The notes under the pieces were generated by a model. It was given only the letters and a program-made list of their open reading frames with translations. It was not told where the DNA came from and ran no database searches. From Symbiodinium natans (lineage: Eukaryota; Sar; Dinophyceae; Suessiales; Symbiodiniaceae): a DNA stretch of 62,500 nt. The stretch covers positions 966,376-1,028,875 of the forward strand of contig CAJNDS010002601.1 of assembly GCA_905221605.1 (NCBI GenBank), read 5' to 3'. Positions 8,980-20,281 of this stretch are shown piece after piece (position 1 is the first letter of the stretch; every line of letters begins with the position of its first letter). The translations under genes were made by a program, and so were the position numbers.

Positions 8980-11900
8980 GGCCCTTTCAGCAGCCACCCC
9001 GACCAGGCCAACATCATGAGCATCAGCTTGTGGCCCTTTCAGCAGCCACGCCGGCCAGGCCAACATCATGAGCATCAGCTTGTGGCCCTTTCAGCAGCCA
9101 CGCCGGCCAGGCCAACATCATGAGCATCAGCCTGTGGCAGGCCAACATCATGAGCATCAGCCTGTGGCCCTTTCAGCAGCCCGGCCAGGCCAACATCATG
9201 AGCATCAGCCTGTGGCCCTTTCAGCAGCCCGGCCAGGCCAACATCATGAGCATCAGCCTGTGGCAGGCCAACATCATGAGCATCAGCCTGTGGCCCTTTC
9301 AGCAGCCCGGCCAGGCCAACAGCATGAGCATCAGCCTGTGGACCTTTCAGCAGCCCGGCCAGGCCAACATCATGAGCATCAGCCTGTGGTCCTTTCAGCA
9401 GCCACGCCAGGCCAACATCATGAGCATCAGCCTGTGGCCCTTTCAGCCACCCCGGCCAGGCCAACATCATGAGCATCAGCCTGTGGCCCTTTCAGCAGCC
9501 ACGCCAGGCCAACATCATGAGCATCAGCCTGTGGCCCTTTTAGCAGCCCGGCCAGGCCAACATCATGAGCATCAGCCTGTGGACCTTTCAGCAGCCCGGC
9601 CAGGCCAACATCATGAGCATCAGCCTGTGGCCCCTTCAGCAGCCCGGCCAGGCCACCATCATGAGCATCAGCCTGTGGCCCTTTCAGCAGCCCGGCCAGG
9701 CCAACATCATGAGCATCAGCCTGTGGCAGGCCAACATCATGAGCATCAGCCTGTGGCCCTTTCAGCAGCCCGGCCAGGCCAACATCATGAGCATCAGCCT
9801 GTGGACCTTTCTGCAGCCTGGCCAGGCCAACATCATGAGCATCAGCCTGTGTTCCTCTCAGCAGCCCGGCCAGGCCAACAGCATGAGCATCAGCCTGTGG
9901 ACCTTTCAGCAGCCCGGCCAGGCCAACATCATGAGCATCAGCCTGTGGTCCTTTCAGCAGCCACGCCAGGCCAACATCATGAGCATCAGCCTGTGGCCCT
10001 TTCAGCAGCCACGCCAGGCCAACATCATGAGCATCAGCCTGTGGCCCTTTTAGCAGCCCGGCCAGGCCAACATCATGAGCATCAGCCTGTGGACCTTTCA
10101 GCAGCCCGGCCAGGCCAACATCATGAGCATCAGCCTTTTGCCCCTTCAGCAGCCCGGCCAGGCCACCATCATGAGCATCAGCCTGTGGCCCTTTCAGCAG
10201 CCCGGCCAGGCCAACATCATGAGCATCAGCCTGTGGCCCTTTCAGCAGCCCGACCAGGCCAGCATCATGAGCATCAGCCTGTGGCCCTTTCAGCAGCCAC
10301 CCCGACCAGGCCAACATCATGAGCATCAGCTTGTGGCCCTTTCAGCAGCCCCGCCGGCCAGGCCAACATCATGAGCATCAGCCTGTGGCCCTTTCAGCAG
10401 CCCCGCCAGGCCAACATCATGAGCATCAGCCTGCTGCCCTTTCAGCAGCCCGGCCAGGCCAACATCATGAGCATCAGCCTGTGGCCCTTTCAAGCAGCCC
10501 GGCCAGGCCAACATCATGAGCATCGGCATGTGGCCCTTTCAGCAGCCACGCCGGCCAGGCCAACATCATGAGCATCAGCCTGTGGCCCTTTCAGCAGCCA
10601 CGCCGGCCAGGCCAACATCATGAGCATCAGCCTGTGGCCCTTTCAGCAGCCACCCCGGCCAGGCCAACATCATGAGCATCAGCCTGTGGTCCTTTCAGCA
10701 GCCCGGCCAGGCCAACATGATGAGCATCAGCCTGTGGCCCTTTCAGCAGCCCGGCCAGGCCAACACGTCATGAGCATCAGCCTGTGGACCTTTCTGCAGC
10801 CTGGCCAGGCCAACATCATGAGCATCAGCCTGTGTTCCTCTCAGCAGCCCGGCCAGGCCAACAGCATGAGCATCAGCCTGTGGACCTTTCAGCAGCCCGG
10901 CCAGGCCAACATCATGAGCATCAGCCTGTGGTCCTTTCAGCAGCCACGCCAGGCCAACATCATGAGCATCAGCCTGTGGCCCTTTCAGCAGCCACGCCAG
11001 GCCAACATCATGAGCATCAGCCTGTGGCCCTTTTAGCAGCCCGGCCAGGCCAACATCATGAGCATCAGCCTGTGGACCTTTCAGCAGCCCGGCCAGGCCA
11101 ACATCATGAGCATCAGCCTTTTGCCCCTTCAGCAGCCCGGCCAGGCCACCATCATGAGCATCAGCCTGTGGCCCTTTCAGCAGCCCGGCCAGGCCAACAT
11201 CATGAGCATCAGCCTGTGGCCCTTTCAGCAGCCCGACCAGGCCAGCATCATGAGCATCAGCCTGTGGCCCTTTCAGCAGCCACCCCGACCAGGCCAACAT
11301 CATGAGCATCAGCTTGTGGCCCTTTCAGCAGCCCCGCCGGCCAGGCCAACATCATGAGCATCAGCCTGTGGCCCTTTCAGCAGCCCGGCCAGGCCAACAG
11401 CATGAGCATCAGCCTGCTGCCCTTTCAGCAGCCCGGCCAGGCCAACATCATGAGCATCAGCCTGTGGCCCTTTCAAGCAGCCCGGCCAGGCCAACATCAT
11501 GAGCATCGGCATGTGGCCCTTTCAGCAGCCACGCCGGCCAGGCCAACATCATGAGCATCAGCCTGTGGCCCTTTCAGCAGCCACCCCGGCCAGGCCAACA
11601 TGATGAGCATCAGCCTGTGGCCCTTTCAGCAGCCACCCCGGCCAGGCCAACATCATGAGCATCAGCCTGTGGCCCTTTCAGCAGCCACCCCGGCCAGGCC
11701 AACATCATGAGCATCAGCCTGTGGCCCTTTCAGCAGCCCGGCCAGGCCAACATCATGAGCATCAGCCTGTGGCCCTTTCAGCAGCCCGGCCAGGCCAACA
11801 TCATGAGCATCAGCCTGCTGCCCTTTCAGCAGCCACCCCGGCCAGGCCAACATCATGAGCATGAGCCTGTGGCCCTTTCAGCAGCCCGGCCAGGCCAACA

Positions 11901-12471
11901 TCATGAGCATCGGCATGTGGCCCTTTCAGCAGCCACGCCGGCCAGGCCAACATCATGAGCATGAGCCTGTGGACCTTTCAGCAGCCCGGCCAGGCCAACA
12001 TCATGAGCATCAGCCTGTGGACCTGTCAGCAGAGGGCCAGGCCAACATCATGAGCATCAGCCTGTGGTCCTTTCAGCAGCCCGGCCAGGCCAACATGATG
12101 AGCATCAGCCTGTGGCCCTTTCAGCAGCCCGGCCAGGCCAACATCATGAGCATCAGCCTGTGGCCCTTTCAGCAGCCCGGCCAGGCCAACATCATGAGCA
12201 TCAGCCTGTGGCCCTTTCAGCAGCCACCCCGGCCAGGCCAACATCATGAGCATCAGCCTGTGGCCCTTTCAGCAGCCCGGCCAGGCCAACATCATGAGCA
12301 TCAGCCTGTGGCCCTTTCAGCAGCCCGGCCAAGCCAACATCATGAGCATCAGCCTGTGGCCCTTTCAGCAGCCACATCAGCCTGTGGCCCTTTCACGAAT
12401 CCCGGCCGCGGCCAGGCCGACGTCATGAGCATCCGTCTACAGCTCTTTCAGCAGCCGCCGTGGCCAAGCCA
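8980..12471. repeat. 48-52 bp minisatellite array, about 70 units
   Basis: The core unit contains CAACATCATGAGCATCAGCC, then TGTGGCCCTTTCAGCAGCC and CGGCCAGGC. Most units are 48 bp, a minority 52 bp, and a few are 30-bp deletions. Because 48 bp is 16 codons, two plus frames and at least two minus frames are open through many units, but 52-bp units and TTTTAG variants shift or stop each one. Each unit carries CCCTTTCAG, which resembles a 3' splice site. I read the array as intronic or intergenic, not as a protein. Confidence 0.9.
9781..11588. repeat. 983-bp higher-order duplication inside the minisatellite
   Basis: The unit series 9781-10605 recurs at 10764-11588 with the same order of rare variants (TGTGTTCCTCTCAG, CAACAGCATGAG, CCTTTTGCCCC, CGGCATGTGG). 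The offset is 983 bp. A single-unit slippage model does not explain this. A block duplication does. Confidence 0.8.
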
Positions 12472-12545
12472 GACATCAAACCGCGGCTTTCAACAAGAAG
12501 TCCTATGCTACTACCTGCTGCGACCACACCCTGAACGTGCCCTAA
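12452..12545 (+). CDS. Candidate exon at the right edge of the minisatellite
   Basis: The last divergent unit gives CTCTTTCAG at 12443-12451. The following frame (SSRRGQARHQTAAFNKKS...) has G/C-ending codons and runs to TAA at 12543-12545. A second frame is open to 12574. The first 27 bases after the acceptor align with the repeat unit, so the array may have grown from this exon edge. Confidence 0.35.
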
Positions 12546-12825
12546 AACCCGCAACAAAAACAAACGAAACCTGATGGGTTCCGATACCCTAAACCCTAAA
12601 CCCTAAACCCTGAGCCCTAAACCCTAAACCGCTCCTAAACCCTAAGCCCTAAACCCTAAACCACTCCGAAACCCCAAACCCCAAACCCTAAGCCCTAAAC
12701 CCTAAACCCTAAACCCTAAACCCCAAACCCTAAACGCAGTGGCCGAGGCAGAGGCTTAGTTCCGGCGTCCGTGAGGCGCCAAATCTGGCAGCGCGGCGGG
12801 CCAAACCATTACACCACCCCCAAAG

Positions 12826-12915
12826 TTTATAGGGTTTATAGGGTTTATAGGGTTTATAGGGTTTATAGGGTTTATAGGGTTTATAGGGTTTATAGGGTTT
12901 ATAGGGTTTATAGGG
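12826..12915 (+). repeat. Ten perfect copies of 9-mer TTTATAGGG
   Basis: A homogeneous variant-telomere array with a two-base insertion (TA) in every unit. Further mixed TTTATAGGG and TTTAGGG words follow to 13060. Confidence 0.95.
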
Positions 12916-13155
12916 ACCCCCAAAGCCCGGAAACCCTGTAACTCCTATTTGGGGGGGGCTTAGGGGGTTTTAGGGTTTATAGGGGTTAGGGTTTAGGGTT
13001 CAGGGTTTATAGGGTTTATAGGGTTTAGGGTTTATAGGGTTTAGGGTTTAGAGTTTGGGGTTCAGGGTTCAGTGTTTGGGGCTGGCTAGGGTTGAGGTAT
13101 CAGAAGCCCTAAGCAAGACGTGATGTCATAATCCCCCGATGCCTGTAAAGCCACA

Positions 13156-13214
13156 GATGCACCGCTGGAGCTTTGGCTATCACCGATTGAACCCTCCTGC
13201 TTCGAAAGCCGAAC
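13156..13214 (+). CDS. Candidate exon with GTAAGG donor
   Basis: After GCCACAG the plus strand reads MHRWSFGYHRLNPPASKAE up to GAAC/GTAAGG, a strong donor. The frame also continues open beyond it. Unrecognised. Confidence 0.35.
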
Positions 13215-13764
13215 GTAAGGGCAAAGTGTATAACCCGTTGAACCCGAAACCCTAAACCCCTCTACCCTAAACCCTAAACCCTAAACCTTAAACCCTGAGC
13301 CCTAAACCCTAAACCCCAAGCCTAAGCACGAAACCCCTGAGCTCAGAGTTCACAGACGCTTGGAGGGTCCCACACCCCACCATCTCCCAAACCCGACAGG
13401 CAGACACACCCCAAGCTCTAAACCCCTCTTCCACCCATCCCGGCAACCCCAGGCAATTGAAGATAGTGGTGCCCAAAAAAGGGGTTCCCCTTCCCTACCC
13501 CACACTACTTTAACCTCTGCTAAGGAACCTGACAAAATAAGCACCTCAGAAAATACCTACCCATACTCCATGCCAACACAAATCAGAAATCAACTACCGC
13601 AAGAACCACCACCACCACCCCCGCCCCGCCCCCCGACAGAGAGAGAGAGAGAGAGCGAGAGCGAGAGAGAAAAAAAGGCCTTGTCTGGCGGCCGCCGCTC
13701 AAGGCGCTGGTGTAAGGGCCTTGCATCTGCTTAGGGTGTCAGCTTTCAAGTGAGGGTTTTTCAG

Positions 13765-13965
13765 CTGTATCTAAAGATTGAAGGCTTCGATGGTGGAAAG
13801 CAGTGTGGTGATGCTGAGACTGAAAGGTTTACTCTGCAAGTCGCACCCAGACGCTTCAAGCCATACGTGCCTCTGATCAGCCCCGAACAACACGCAGAAA
13901 AGATCCCTGCGGCCGCGCCTGTGGATATCGAAAGCATCATTGGCCCACGACGACCGCTCCTATAG
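13765..13965 (+). CDS. Probable terminal exon, unknown protein
   Basis: A GGTTTTTCAG acceptor is followed by 66 codons and TAG. The frame begins LYLKIEGFDGGKQCG and ends in VDIESIIGPRRPLL. Composition is balanced with no repeats. It is one of the longest non-repeat frames in the window. Earlier exons could lie at 13679-13711 (ALSGGRRSRRW, then GTAAGG), but phase does not match directly. A MITE A copy follows within 30 bp, in what would be the 3' UTR. No homologue is recognised. The 13215-13764 interval otherwise holds a CCCTAAA-like block, a proline-rich frame without codon bias and a GAGA tract (13637-13668). Confidence 0.45.
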   Translation: MYLKIEGFDGGKQCGDAETERFTLQVAPRRFKPYVPLISPEQHAEKIPAAAPVDIESIIGPRRPLL

Positions 13966-13994
13966 AGCTTTGGGGCGGTGGTGGATGCCTAGTA

Positions 13995-14132
13995 TGGAGG
14001 GCCATGGTACTTGCTAACCAGTTCTAACTGTGCTTCCAACCCAGTTATAAGCCCCTTCATTTAAGTGCCCTAGAAGTACAGTTAGAAGTATACAATTGGC
14101 TAGTAAGTACCATGAACCTCCCAAGTAAGGCG
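13995..14132. mobile_element. MITE family A, degenerate copy
   Basis: GGAGGGCCATGGTAC at the left pairs with GTACCATGAACCTCC at the right. The interior has AACCAGTTCTAACTG and CAATTGGCTAGTAAG, as in other A copies. Confidence 0.65.
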
Positions 14133-15720
14133 GGCCAATTTGAGTTCCCTATACGTTCCTTATGCATTCTGAAGGTTAGTGGGGGGGGGGGTTCCCCCCC
14201 CCCCCCCCCCTCCTTTACGGATAGAAATGAAGGCTAGGTAGGTCGGGGTTAGCAGACAAATACATCTGTGTATGCATACTCATGCACGTGTAACTAGTTT
14301 GAATATTGCACTGGCTTTAATCCCAACAAGCTGAGTTCGCAGAATAAGTTTTCGAAACTTGTGATTATAGACCCTCGAAATACTGAAGCCAGCGCAACAT
14401 GAAATGTCCAAGTTGTATCTGATGTATATACCCACGCACTCAAAAAACAAAAACGTGTAAGCCATAAGAAAACCTCAGGAAGAGGTCCTTGTAGGCGTGC
14501 AAGCTCATGAGCTTCTCGTTGGGATTCTCCCACCTGAGCGGTAGAGTTGAAGGGTGTATGCTGGTTCAGGGGTCAGGGTTGAAAGAGTTAAGTTGGGTGG
14601 CTACAAGGGGTTTAGGGTTTAGGGTTTGCAGCAAGCCCTGAATCCTTTCCCTCTTGATCTTAAGTTTACGTAGGGTTGTAGGGTACCGGCATAGGGTATC
14701 TCGGCACTTGGAGGATTCAGGTAGGCTTTGGGCTTGAGAGTTTTCGGGTCTATAGGTTTAAGAGCCTCTACGGTTTAGACTTTGGGGTTTACTACAACGC
14801 CTCTATGCAAACCTCTTGAGTCCGCGCATTTGAGAGAATCCCATCGACCTCTCGGACAGCGAAGTCCAAACAGCACGGGCCCAGTCTCCCCAAAGAGAAA
14901 GGGAGGGAGAGAAGGAGACGGAGCACGAGAGAGCGAGAGAGAGAGAGAGACGAGACAGAAAGGGAGAGAGAGAGAGAGGAAAAATACAAAACAAAAACAG
15001 AGAAGGAAAGAAGAAAGGAAGGACGGAAAGGTAGAAAGGAAGAAAGAACTGACGACAGAGATCACGAGAAACCGAACTAGCACCTCTCCCCGAAGCCTCG
15101 AAACAAAAAGAGAGGACAGCTCTTGAGAAGCAAGCAGCCCTTCAACCCAAACTCTCGCTAAACCCTACACCCTAGCAAGGGGCCTCAAGGAGGGTGCCTT
15201 GTACTCACTGAAGAGGACGTCCTGTAGCCCACAGAGGGTTCAGGACTTCGTGCGTCGCTGAGTCCTGAATTCTTAGTCCTTTTCAGGTACCGAATGATCC
15301 GCTTCTGAATGCTTACTAGGGGTTTGGGGGGTCAAGGGTTAAGGGTTTAGATTAGGGATTAGGGTGCAGTTTACGGCTTAGGCCCCTAAACCCAAACCCT
15401 TAAGTCCAGTCAGGGATTGTCCTTTTTCGGGTTGGGCTTGGGGCCGGCGTTTCCCTAAACCTAGCCACTAACCCTGAGCGCCATAAACCCTCAAGAGTCC
15501 CCAAAACCTCATCAGGACCCTAAGCCCTGAAGTCTTCCCCCACAACCCTGAAGAAAACAGCAAACTCAAGCCCTAAAACCCCTGAGCCCTGACTGGGCCC
15601 AAAACCCCAAAACACGCCAACCCCGCAATCCCCGAGTTGAATCTAAAGCCATATGAAGTACTCACCAGTATTTATAAGGAGGCACATATTCACGCACCAA
15701 TAACAATTATGCAAAGCTTA
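14133..15720. other. Low-complexity and unique sequence, no supported gene
   Basis: Holds a G-run/C-run pair (14179-14212), an AT-richer unique segment, a purine-rich GAGA/GGAA tract (14895-15060) and degenerate telomere words. Frames in the purine tract (14782-15126 and its complements) are compositional artefacts. Confidence 0.5.
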
Positions 15721-15903
15721 ACTATATCCCTAAACCCTAAACCCTAAACCCGAAACCCTAAACCCGAAACCCTAAACCCTAAACCCTAAACCCTAAACCC
15801 TACCCAAACCCGAAGCCCTAATGGGAACATGCTCCTGCGGCCATGCCCCGGCGGGTCGCCCAGGTGGACAGAGTGGCCTCCAGAGCTAGAACTGCATGTT
15901 GAG

Positions 15904-16011
15904 GTTTAGGGTTTAGGGTTTAGGGTTTAGGGTTTAGGGTTTAGGGTTTAGGGTTTAGGGTTTAGGGTTTAGTGTTTAGGGTTTAGGGTTTAGGGTTTAG
16001 GCTCTTAGGGT
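15904..16011 (+). repeat. TTTAGGG block, about 15 units
   Basis: A regular array with one TTTAGTG unit. The islands on either side (15825-15903 and 16016-16085) are open in several frames and are not assigned. Confidence 0.93.
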
Positions 16012-16190
16012 TTAGGATGCGCTTTCCAGTTTGTCAACGGGCATACAAAAAAGGGAATCGGGGAACGGCCTCTGGATCCTCAGGAGTTTAGGGTTCAGGG
16101 TTTCGGGTCTAGGGTTTAGGGTTCAAAGCCCCTCGCCAGCAACGACTGTGCCCTTCATGATACCATTCTAGAATTGCCAAATCATGTTAG

Positions 16191-16312
16191 GGTTTAGGGT
16201 TTAGGGTTTAGGGTTTAGGGTTTAGGGTTTAGGGTTTAGGGTTTAGGGTTTAGGGTTTAGGGTTTAGGGTTTAGGGTTTAGGGTTTAGGGTTTAGGGTTT
16301 AGGGTTTAGGGT
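16191..16312 (+). repeat. TTTAGGG block, about 17 perfect units
   Basis: A very pure heptamer array. It is followed by TTATAGG and TTACAGG variants to 16360. Confidence 0.95.
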
Positions 16313-16509
16313 ATGGTTTATAGGCTTTGGAGGGCTTATAGGGTTTACAGGGTTTATAGGAACCCAAAACACTTTAAAACAGCCGTCCGATCCAATTCGG
16401 GCTTAGGGCAGACCCTGAACACCCCTACCCTACGAACGACTCCCTACAAGACCCTTAGAATACTAATTATCGTTAAGGGGTCTTAAACCGAAGTTGGGAT
16501 CCCTATGAG

Positions 16510-16592
16510 AGGGTTTAGGGTTTAGGGTTTAGGGTTTAGGGTTTAGGGTTTAGGGTTTAGGGTTTAGGGTTTAGGGTTTAGGGTTTAGGGTT
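16510..16592 (+). repeat. TTTAGGG block, about 12 units
   Basis: A pure heptamer array lying left of a fold-back element. Confidence 0.94.
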
Positions 16593-16700
16593 AACTCAAC
16601 TTAGGGTCCTTCTCACTCTGCTTATGACCCGGGGGGGTCCCCCTCTTTGTACGAATACCATTAGGGTTGAGCCCGGCTTCGCAGAAGTATCATGCGGTAG

Positions 16701-16810
16701 CCCTAAGGGTCCGTGTACCTTCTTATGATATACTTGGGCCCCAAAGTCCCTAAGTAGGAAGTGCTTTGAAGGCCCAAGTATCACCTACTTGGGTACATGG
16801 ACCCTTAGGG
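16701..16810. mobile_element. 110-bp fold-back element
   Basis: CCCTAAGGGTCCGTGTACC at the left end pairs with GGTACATGGACCCTTAGGG at the right. A second nested inverted pair (ACTTGGGCC / GGCCCAAGT) lies inside. The TIRs resemble, but are not, telomere repeats. It sits just upstream of the acceptor of the next feature, so it would be intronic. Confidence 0.65.
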
Positions 16811-16825
16811 AAGTGTTTGTTGCAG

Positions 16826-16896
16826 CATCCAAGCCTTCTGAGAAATCCACTTTCGGTGGCGGGGCGGGCTCCCAGGGCGCTTTGCAAGAAGTGTAA
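16826..16896 (+). CDS. Candidate terminal exon
   Basis: A TTTGTTGCAG acceptor ends at 16825. The frame ASKPSEKSTFGGGAGSQGAL then EV and TAA has G/C-ending codons and a low-complexity, tail-like composition. Unrecognised. A TTTAGGG block follows directly. Confidence 0.42.
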
Positions 16897-17434
16897 CGGT
16901 TTAGGGTTTAGGGTTTAGGGTTTAGGGTTTAGGGTTTAGGGTTTAGGGTTTAGGGTTTAGGGTTTAGGGGGTCCAGTGTTCAACTAACCCTAAGCCCTCT
17001 TAGCTGAGTAGCTGGGGGTTGGACGAAGGAGTGCAGGCTTTGGCAGTTTCCACTGTCCCTCTCTGGGCTTGTAGCTACCTAGGTCTTACTTCTCTTATAA
17101 CGAAGGGGGAAAAAGGTTAAACTTTATAATTCCTACTAAATACGGAAACCCAAAAAGTTTGAAGTTTAACTATTGGCTAAGTAAGGGGTGGCTGAGAGAC
17201 CTTGGGTCTTTTGGCCTAGGGATTTCGACGGTCTGGCTGGAGGGCTAACTACAAGCCTCAACCCTGAAACCCGAAAACGGTTTAGGGTTTAGGGTTTAGG
17301 GTTTAGGGTTTAGGTTTAGGGTCTAGGGTCTAGGGTCTAGGGTTTAGGGTTTAGGCTTTAGGGTTTAAGGTTTAGGGTTCCCTGAAAAACCAAAAACCCT
17401 GAAGCCCTGAACCCCAGAAGCCCTTTAATATTTC

Positions 17435-19712
17435 ATGCCCTTCGGGGGTCCCGACTCCCGCTTGATGGCGGGGACCGAGCGGCTCTTTCGCATGGTGCAC
17501 ACCTGGTGGGTTTAGGGTTTAGGGTTTAGGGTTTAGGGTTTAGGGTTTAGGGTTTAGGGTTTAGGGTTTAGATTTAGGGTTTAGGGTTTAGTGTTTAGGG
17601 TTTAGGGTTTATGTTACTGCAACCTCCAGCACGTTCTCTCCAACAAGCTCCTGCGCACGATCCTACAGAAGATCCGCCGAAACCTGCGCGGAGAGACCCC
17701 TTTCACACCCAGCAGGAACAGGTTTAGGGTTTAGGGTTTAGGGTTTAGGGTTTAGGGTTTAGGGTTTTAGGGTTTAGGGTTTAGGGTATAGGGTATAGGG
17801 TATAGGATTTAGGGTTGGTTTAGGGTTTAGGGTTTAGGGTTTAGGGAACACCCCTCAAACCCTGAACCCCGACCCCTAAAACCTGAACTGAGCTGAACCC
17901 GAAAGAATTCTGACCCCAAAATTCCTGAAGCTCGAATCCTTTAAACCCACGAACCCTAAGCCCTAAGCCCTTATAAACCCTAAACCCTACACCCTAAACC
18001 CTAAACCCTAAACTCTAAATCCTAAACCCACGAATGCTTGCGAGGCGCGTTGTAGGCACCACTGCTGCGCCCCTCCCCGCCACTTTTTTTGAGCCGAGCT
18101 TGCAGATTTTAGCGTTTGGGGTTTAAGGTTTAGGGTTTAGGGGTTTAGGCTCTGAGCTTAGGCTTTGAGCTTAGGCTTTGTGGTTTTGGGCTTTAAGGTT
18201 TCAGACAAGCCTCAGTCGCCACAAAACTGCCCCAAGCCAGGACCCAAGAAGCGAGAAACAATCGTCAATCCAGTCACGGTTAGGGTTTAGGGTTTAGGGT
18301 TTAGGGTTTAGGGTTTAGGGTCTAGGGTTTAGGGCTTAGGGTTTAGGGTTTAGGGTTTGCGTTTAGGGTTTCATGTTTGATTCGGGCTTAGGGTTTGGGA
18401 TCTAGGGGCACTTTCCACAAGAGATCAGGTTCAGCAGGCCGCTGCCCGAACCTTTGACCCTAAACCCTGAACCCTAAACCCTAAACCCTAAACCCTGAAC
18501 CCTAAACCCTGAACCCTGAACCCTGAACCCTAAACCCTAAACTAAACCCTAAAAAACCCTCAACCCTATCAGAACCCCTAAAATCAGGGCAAAAGTTGGA
18601 GATTGGGGGGGTTGAGCGCTTCGGGTTGGTTTAGGGGGTTAGGGTTTAGGGTTTCGGGCCGGGGATTAGGGTATAGGATTTAGGGTTTAGGGTTTAGGGT
18701 TTGGCGTACAGCGCAGTTGAGTGCTAAGCATAGCCGGCACAGGCCCGCAAGTCCCAAACTCCGCGAAGCCTAAACCCTAAACCCTAAACCCTAAACCCTA
18801 AACCCCAAACCCTAAACCCTAAACCCTTGGAGCATGACCCTAACATGACCTAACACCCTAAACCCTGAACCCTCCCAGAAAAAAAGAAACAGCCATGACG
18901 GGAGCTGGGGCAAGACCTGTGCTCCCCACCGCAGGCCTCAGGGAGGCCAACTTTGGTTTAGCTAACAATTGGGGTTTAGGGTTTAGGGTTTAGGGTTTAG
19001 GGTTTGGGGTTTAGGGTTTGGGGTTTAGGGTTTAGGGTTTGGGGTTTTGGGTTTAGGGTTTGGGGTTTAGGGTTTGAGGTTCGGGGTTTGGGGTGGGAGA
19101 GTTGGGGTGAGCTTAGGGGTGGCTCACGCTTCAAGGTTATGAGGAGCTGCGCACGGTTCAAGGCTAAGAACCTTGGGGAGCCAGAGCTCCTGACTTTTTC
19201 TAGATCAGGGTTTAGGGTTTAGGGTTTAGGGTTTAGGGTTTAGGGTTTAGGGTTTAGGGTTCCTGGAATTCGGGTCTGGTGGGCGCAAAGGGGTGAGATG
19301 ATCATGCCCATAGGCTCAGGAACGAGAACAAAAGGTCACCGCACTCTGTCTCCAGACTTTTGAAGCCGAAGGGTTTAGGGTTTAGGGTTTAGGGTATAAG
19401 GGTTTAAGGGTTTAAGGGTCAGGCTTGTTCACTCGTTCTTTCTTGCTTTCTCTTTCTCTCCCTCTCTCTCACGTGTGCATTGTGTGAGGGTGGGTGAGGG
19501 TGGGGGTGTGCGTCGGTTTGAGGGTGGGGGCTGTCCCTCACTTGGCTAGTTGGTATCTTGTTTGGGAGCCATCCTACTGTGAACCCCCCATCCCTGACGA
19601 CAAAACACTTACTGCACCCTACCGGCAAACATCTTAAGTCGAGGCGCCACCATGTGAACTGGTACGTGGAGTGGAACGGGCGTTGGAACCGAGTGAAACC
19701 TGCCGGGAAAAG
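17435..19712 (+). CDS. Multi-exon gene model with telomere-repeat introns, unknown protein
   Basis: Exons: 17435-17509 (ATG start), 17630-17721, 18045-18113, 18205-18278, 18406-18428. Lower-confidence continuations are 18717-18746, 18935-18955, 19117-19162, 19258-19292 and 19639-19712. Reading phase is kept across every junction. The first five introns are GT-AG, and a GC donor is used at 18747. Exon 2 (HVLSNKLLRTILQKIRRN...) has nearly all codons ending in G or C and is the strongest. The last listed exon reads HHVNWYVEWNGRWNR and ends at AG/GTGGTA. An in-frame TAA lies just upstream of the ATG. Introns are 87-300 bp and dominated by TTTAGGG. No domain is recognised, and alternative frames are open in some islands, so the model is provisional. 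Confidence 0.42.
17510..17629 (+). repeat. TTTAGGG array forming a whole GT-AG intron
   Basis: 120 bp: donor G/GTTTAGGG taken from the repeat itself, then about 14 heptamers, then a short tail ATGTTACTGCAACCTCCAG that supplies the acceptor. Flanked by two coding-like exons in phase 0. Confidence 0.6.
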
Positions 19713-20167
19713 GTGGTAGGGCTCTTGTCCATTATTGCCCTAGACCTTGAACCCTAAACCCTAAGCCCCAGAGTCTAGAACGGGCCGTCCCAATCTTTCT
19801 GTTTTAAGGAGGAGGCAGGGGGGGGGGGGGTATCGTTGTTTTCAAAATTCCCCCCTTTAAGAACCAGTAAGATGTATACGATCATGTGCATTATACGTAT
19901 GTGCATCAAACCCATGGTGCCGAGGTCATGCATGTAGCAGGGTTCGGCCTAGTTTGGTGTAGGGACCTGATGAGTTACAATGAGCATTACTTTTAGGTAG
20001 CAAGCTCATCTTGTATAGAATGACTTCTACTGGAGATTTAAGGTAGTTGATGCAATGCCGATAGTCGTGCACAGAGAATACTGGCGTTTTGCTAGCCACC
20101 TTACAACGCTTCTAGGGTTTAAGGTATCCCAACCCTTATATGTTACTGTGCACGGCTATAGCCCCGC

Positions 20168-20200
<33 letters not shown>

Positions 20201-20281
20201 AAAAAAAACAAGGCGCGAAGAACCATTCTCGTGCCTGGTTTTGCGCAACATGTCTGCCCGCGCCCCCCCCCCCCCCTCCAA
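19713..20281. other. Unique stretch with C/A homopolymers, no supported gene
   Basis: Includes a G-run (19818-19830) and a C21-A18 tract (20170-20208). The 77-residue frame at 20055-20288 runs into the homopolymer and is not called. Confidence 0.5.

Noticed and set aside
9120-10322. A 400-residue repeat protein in the minisatellite
   Set aside because: Several frames on both strands are open only because the unit is 48 bp without stops. 52-bp units shift frame within the frame itself, and no frame is favoured.
14775-15126. Overlapping frames rich in Arg/Glu or Ser/Leu
   Set aside because: They read a GAGA/GGAA purine tract in all frames, a composition artefact.
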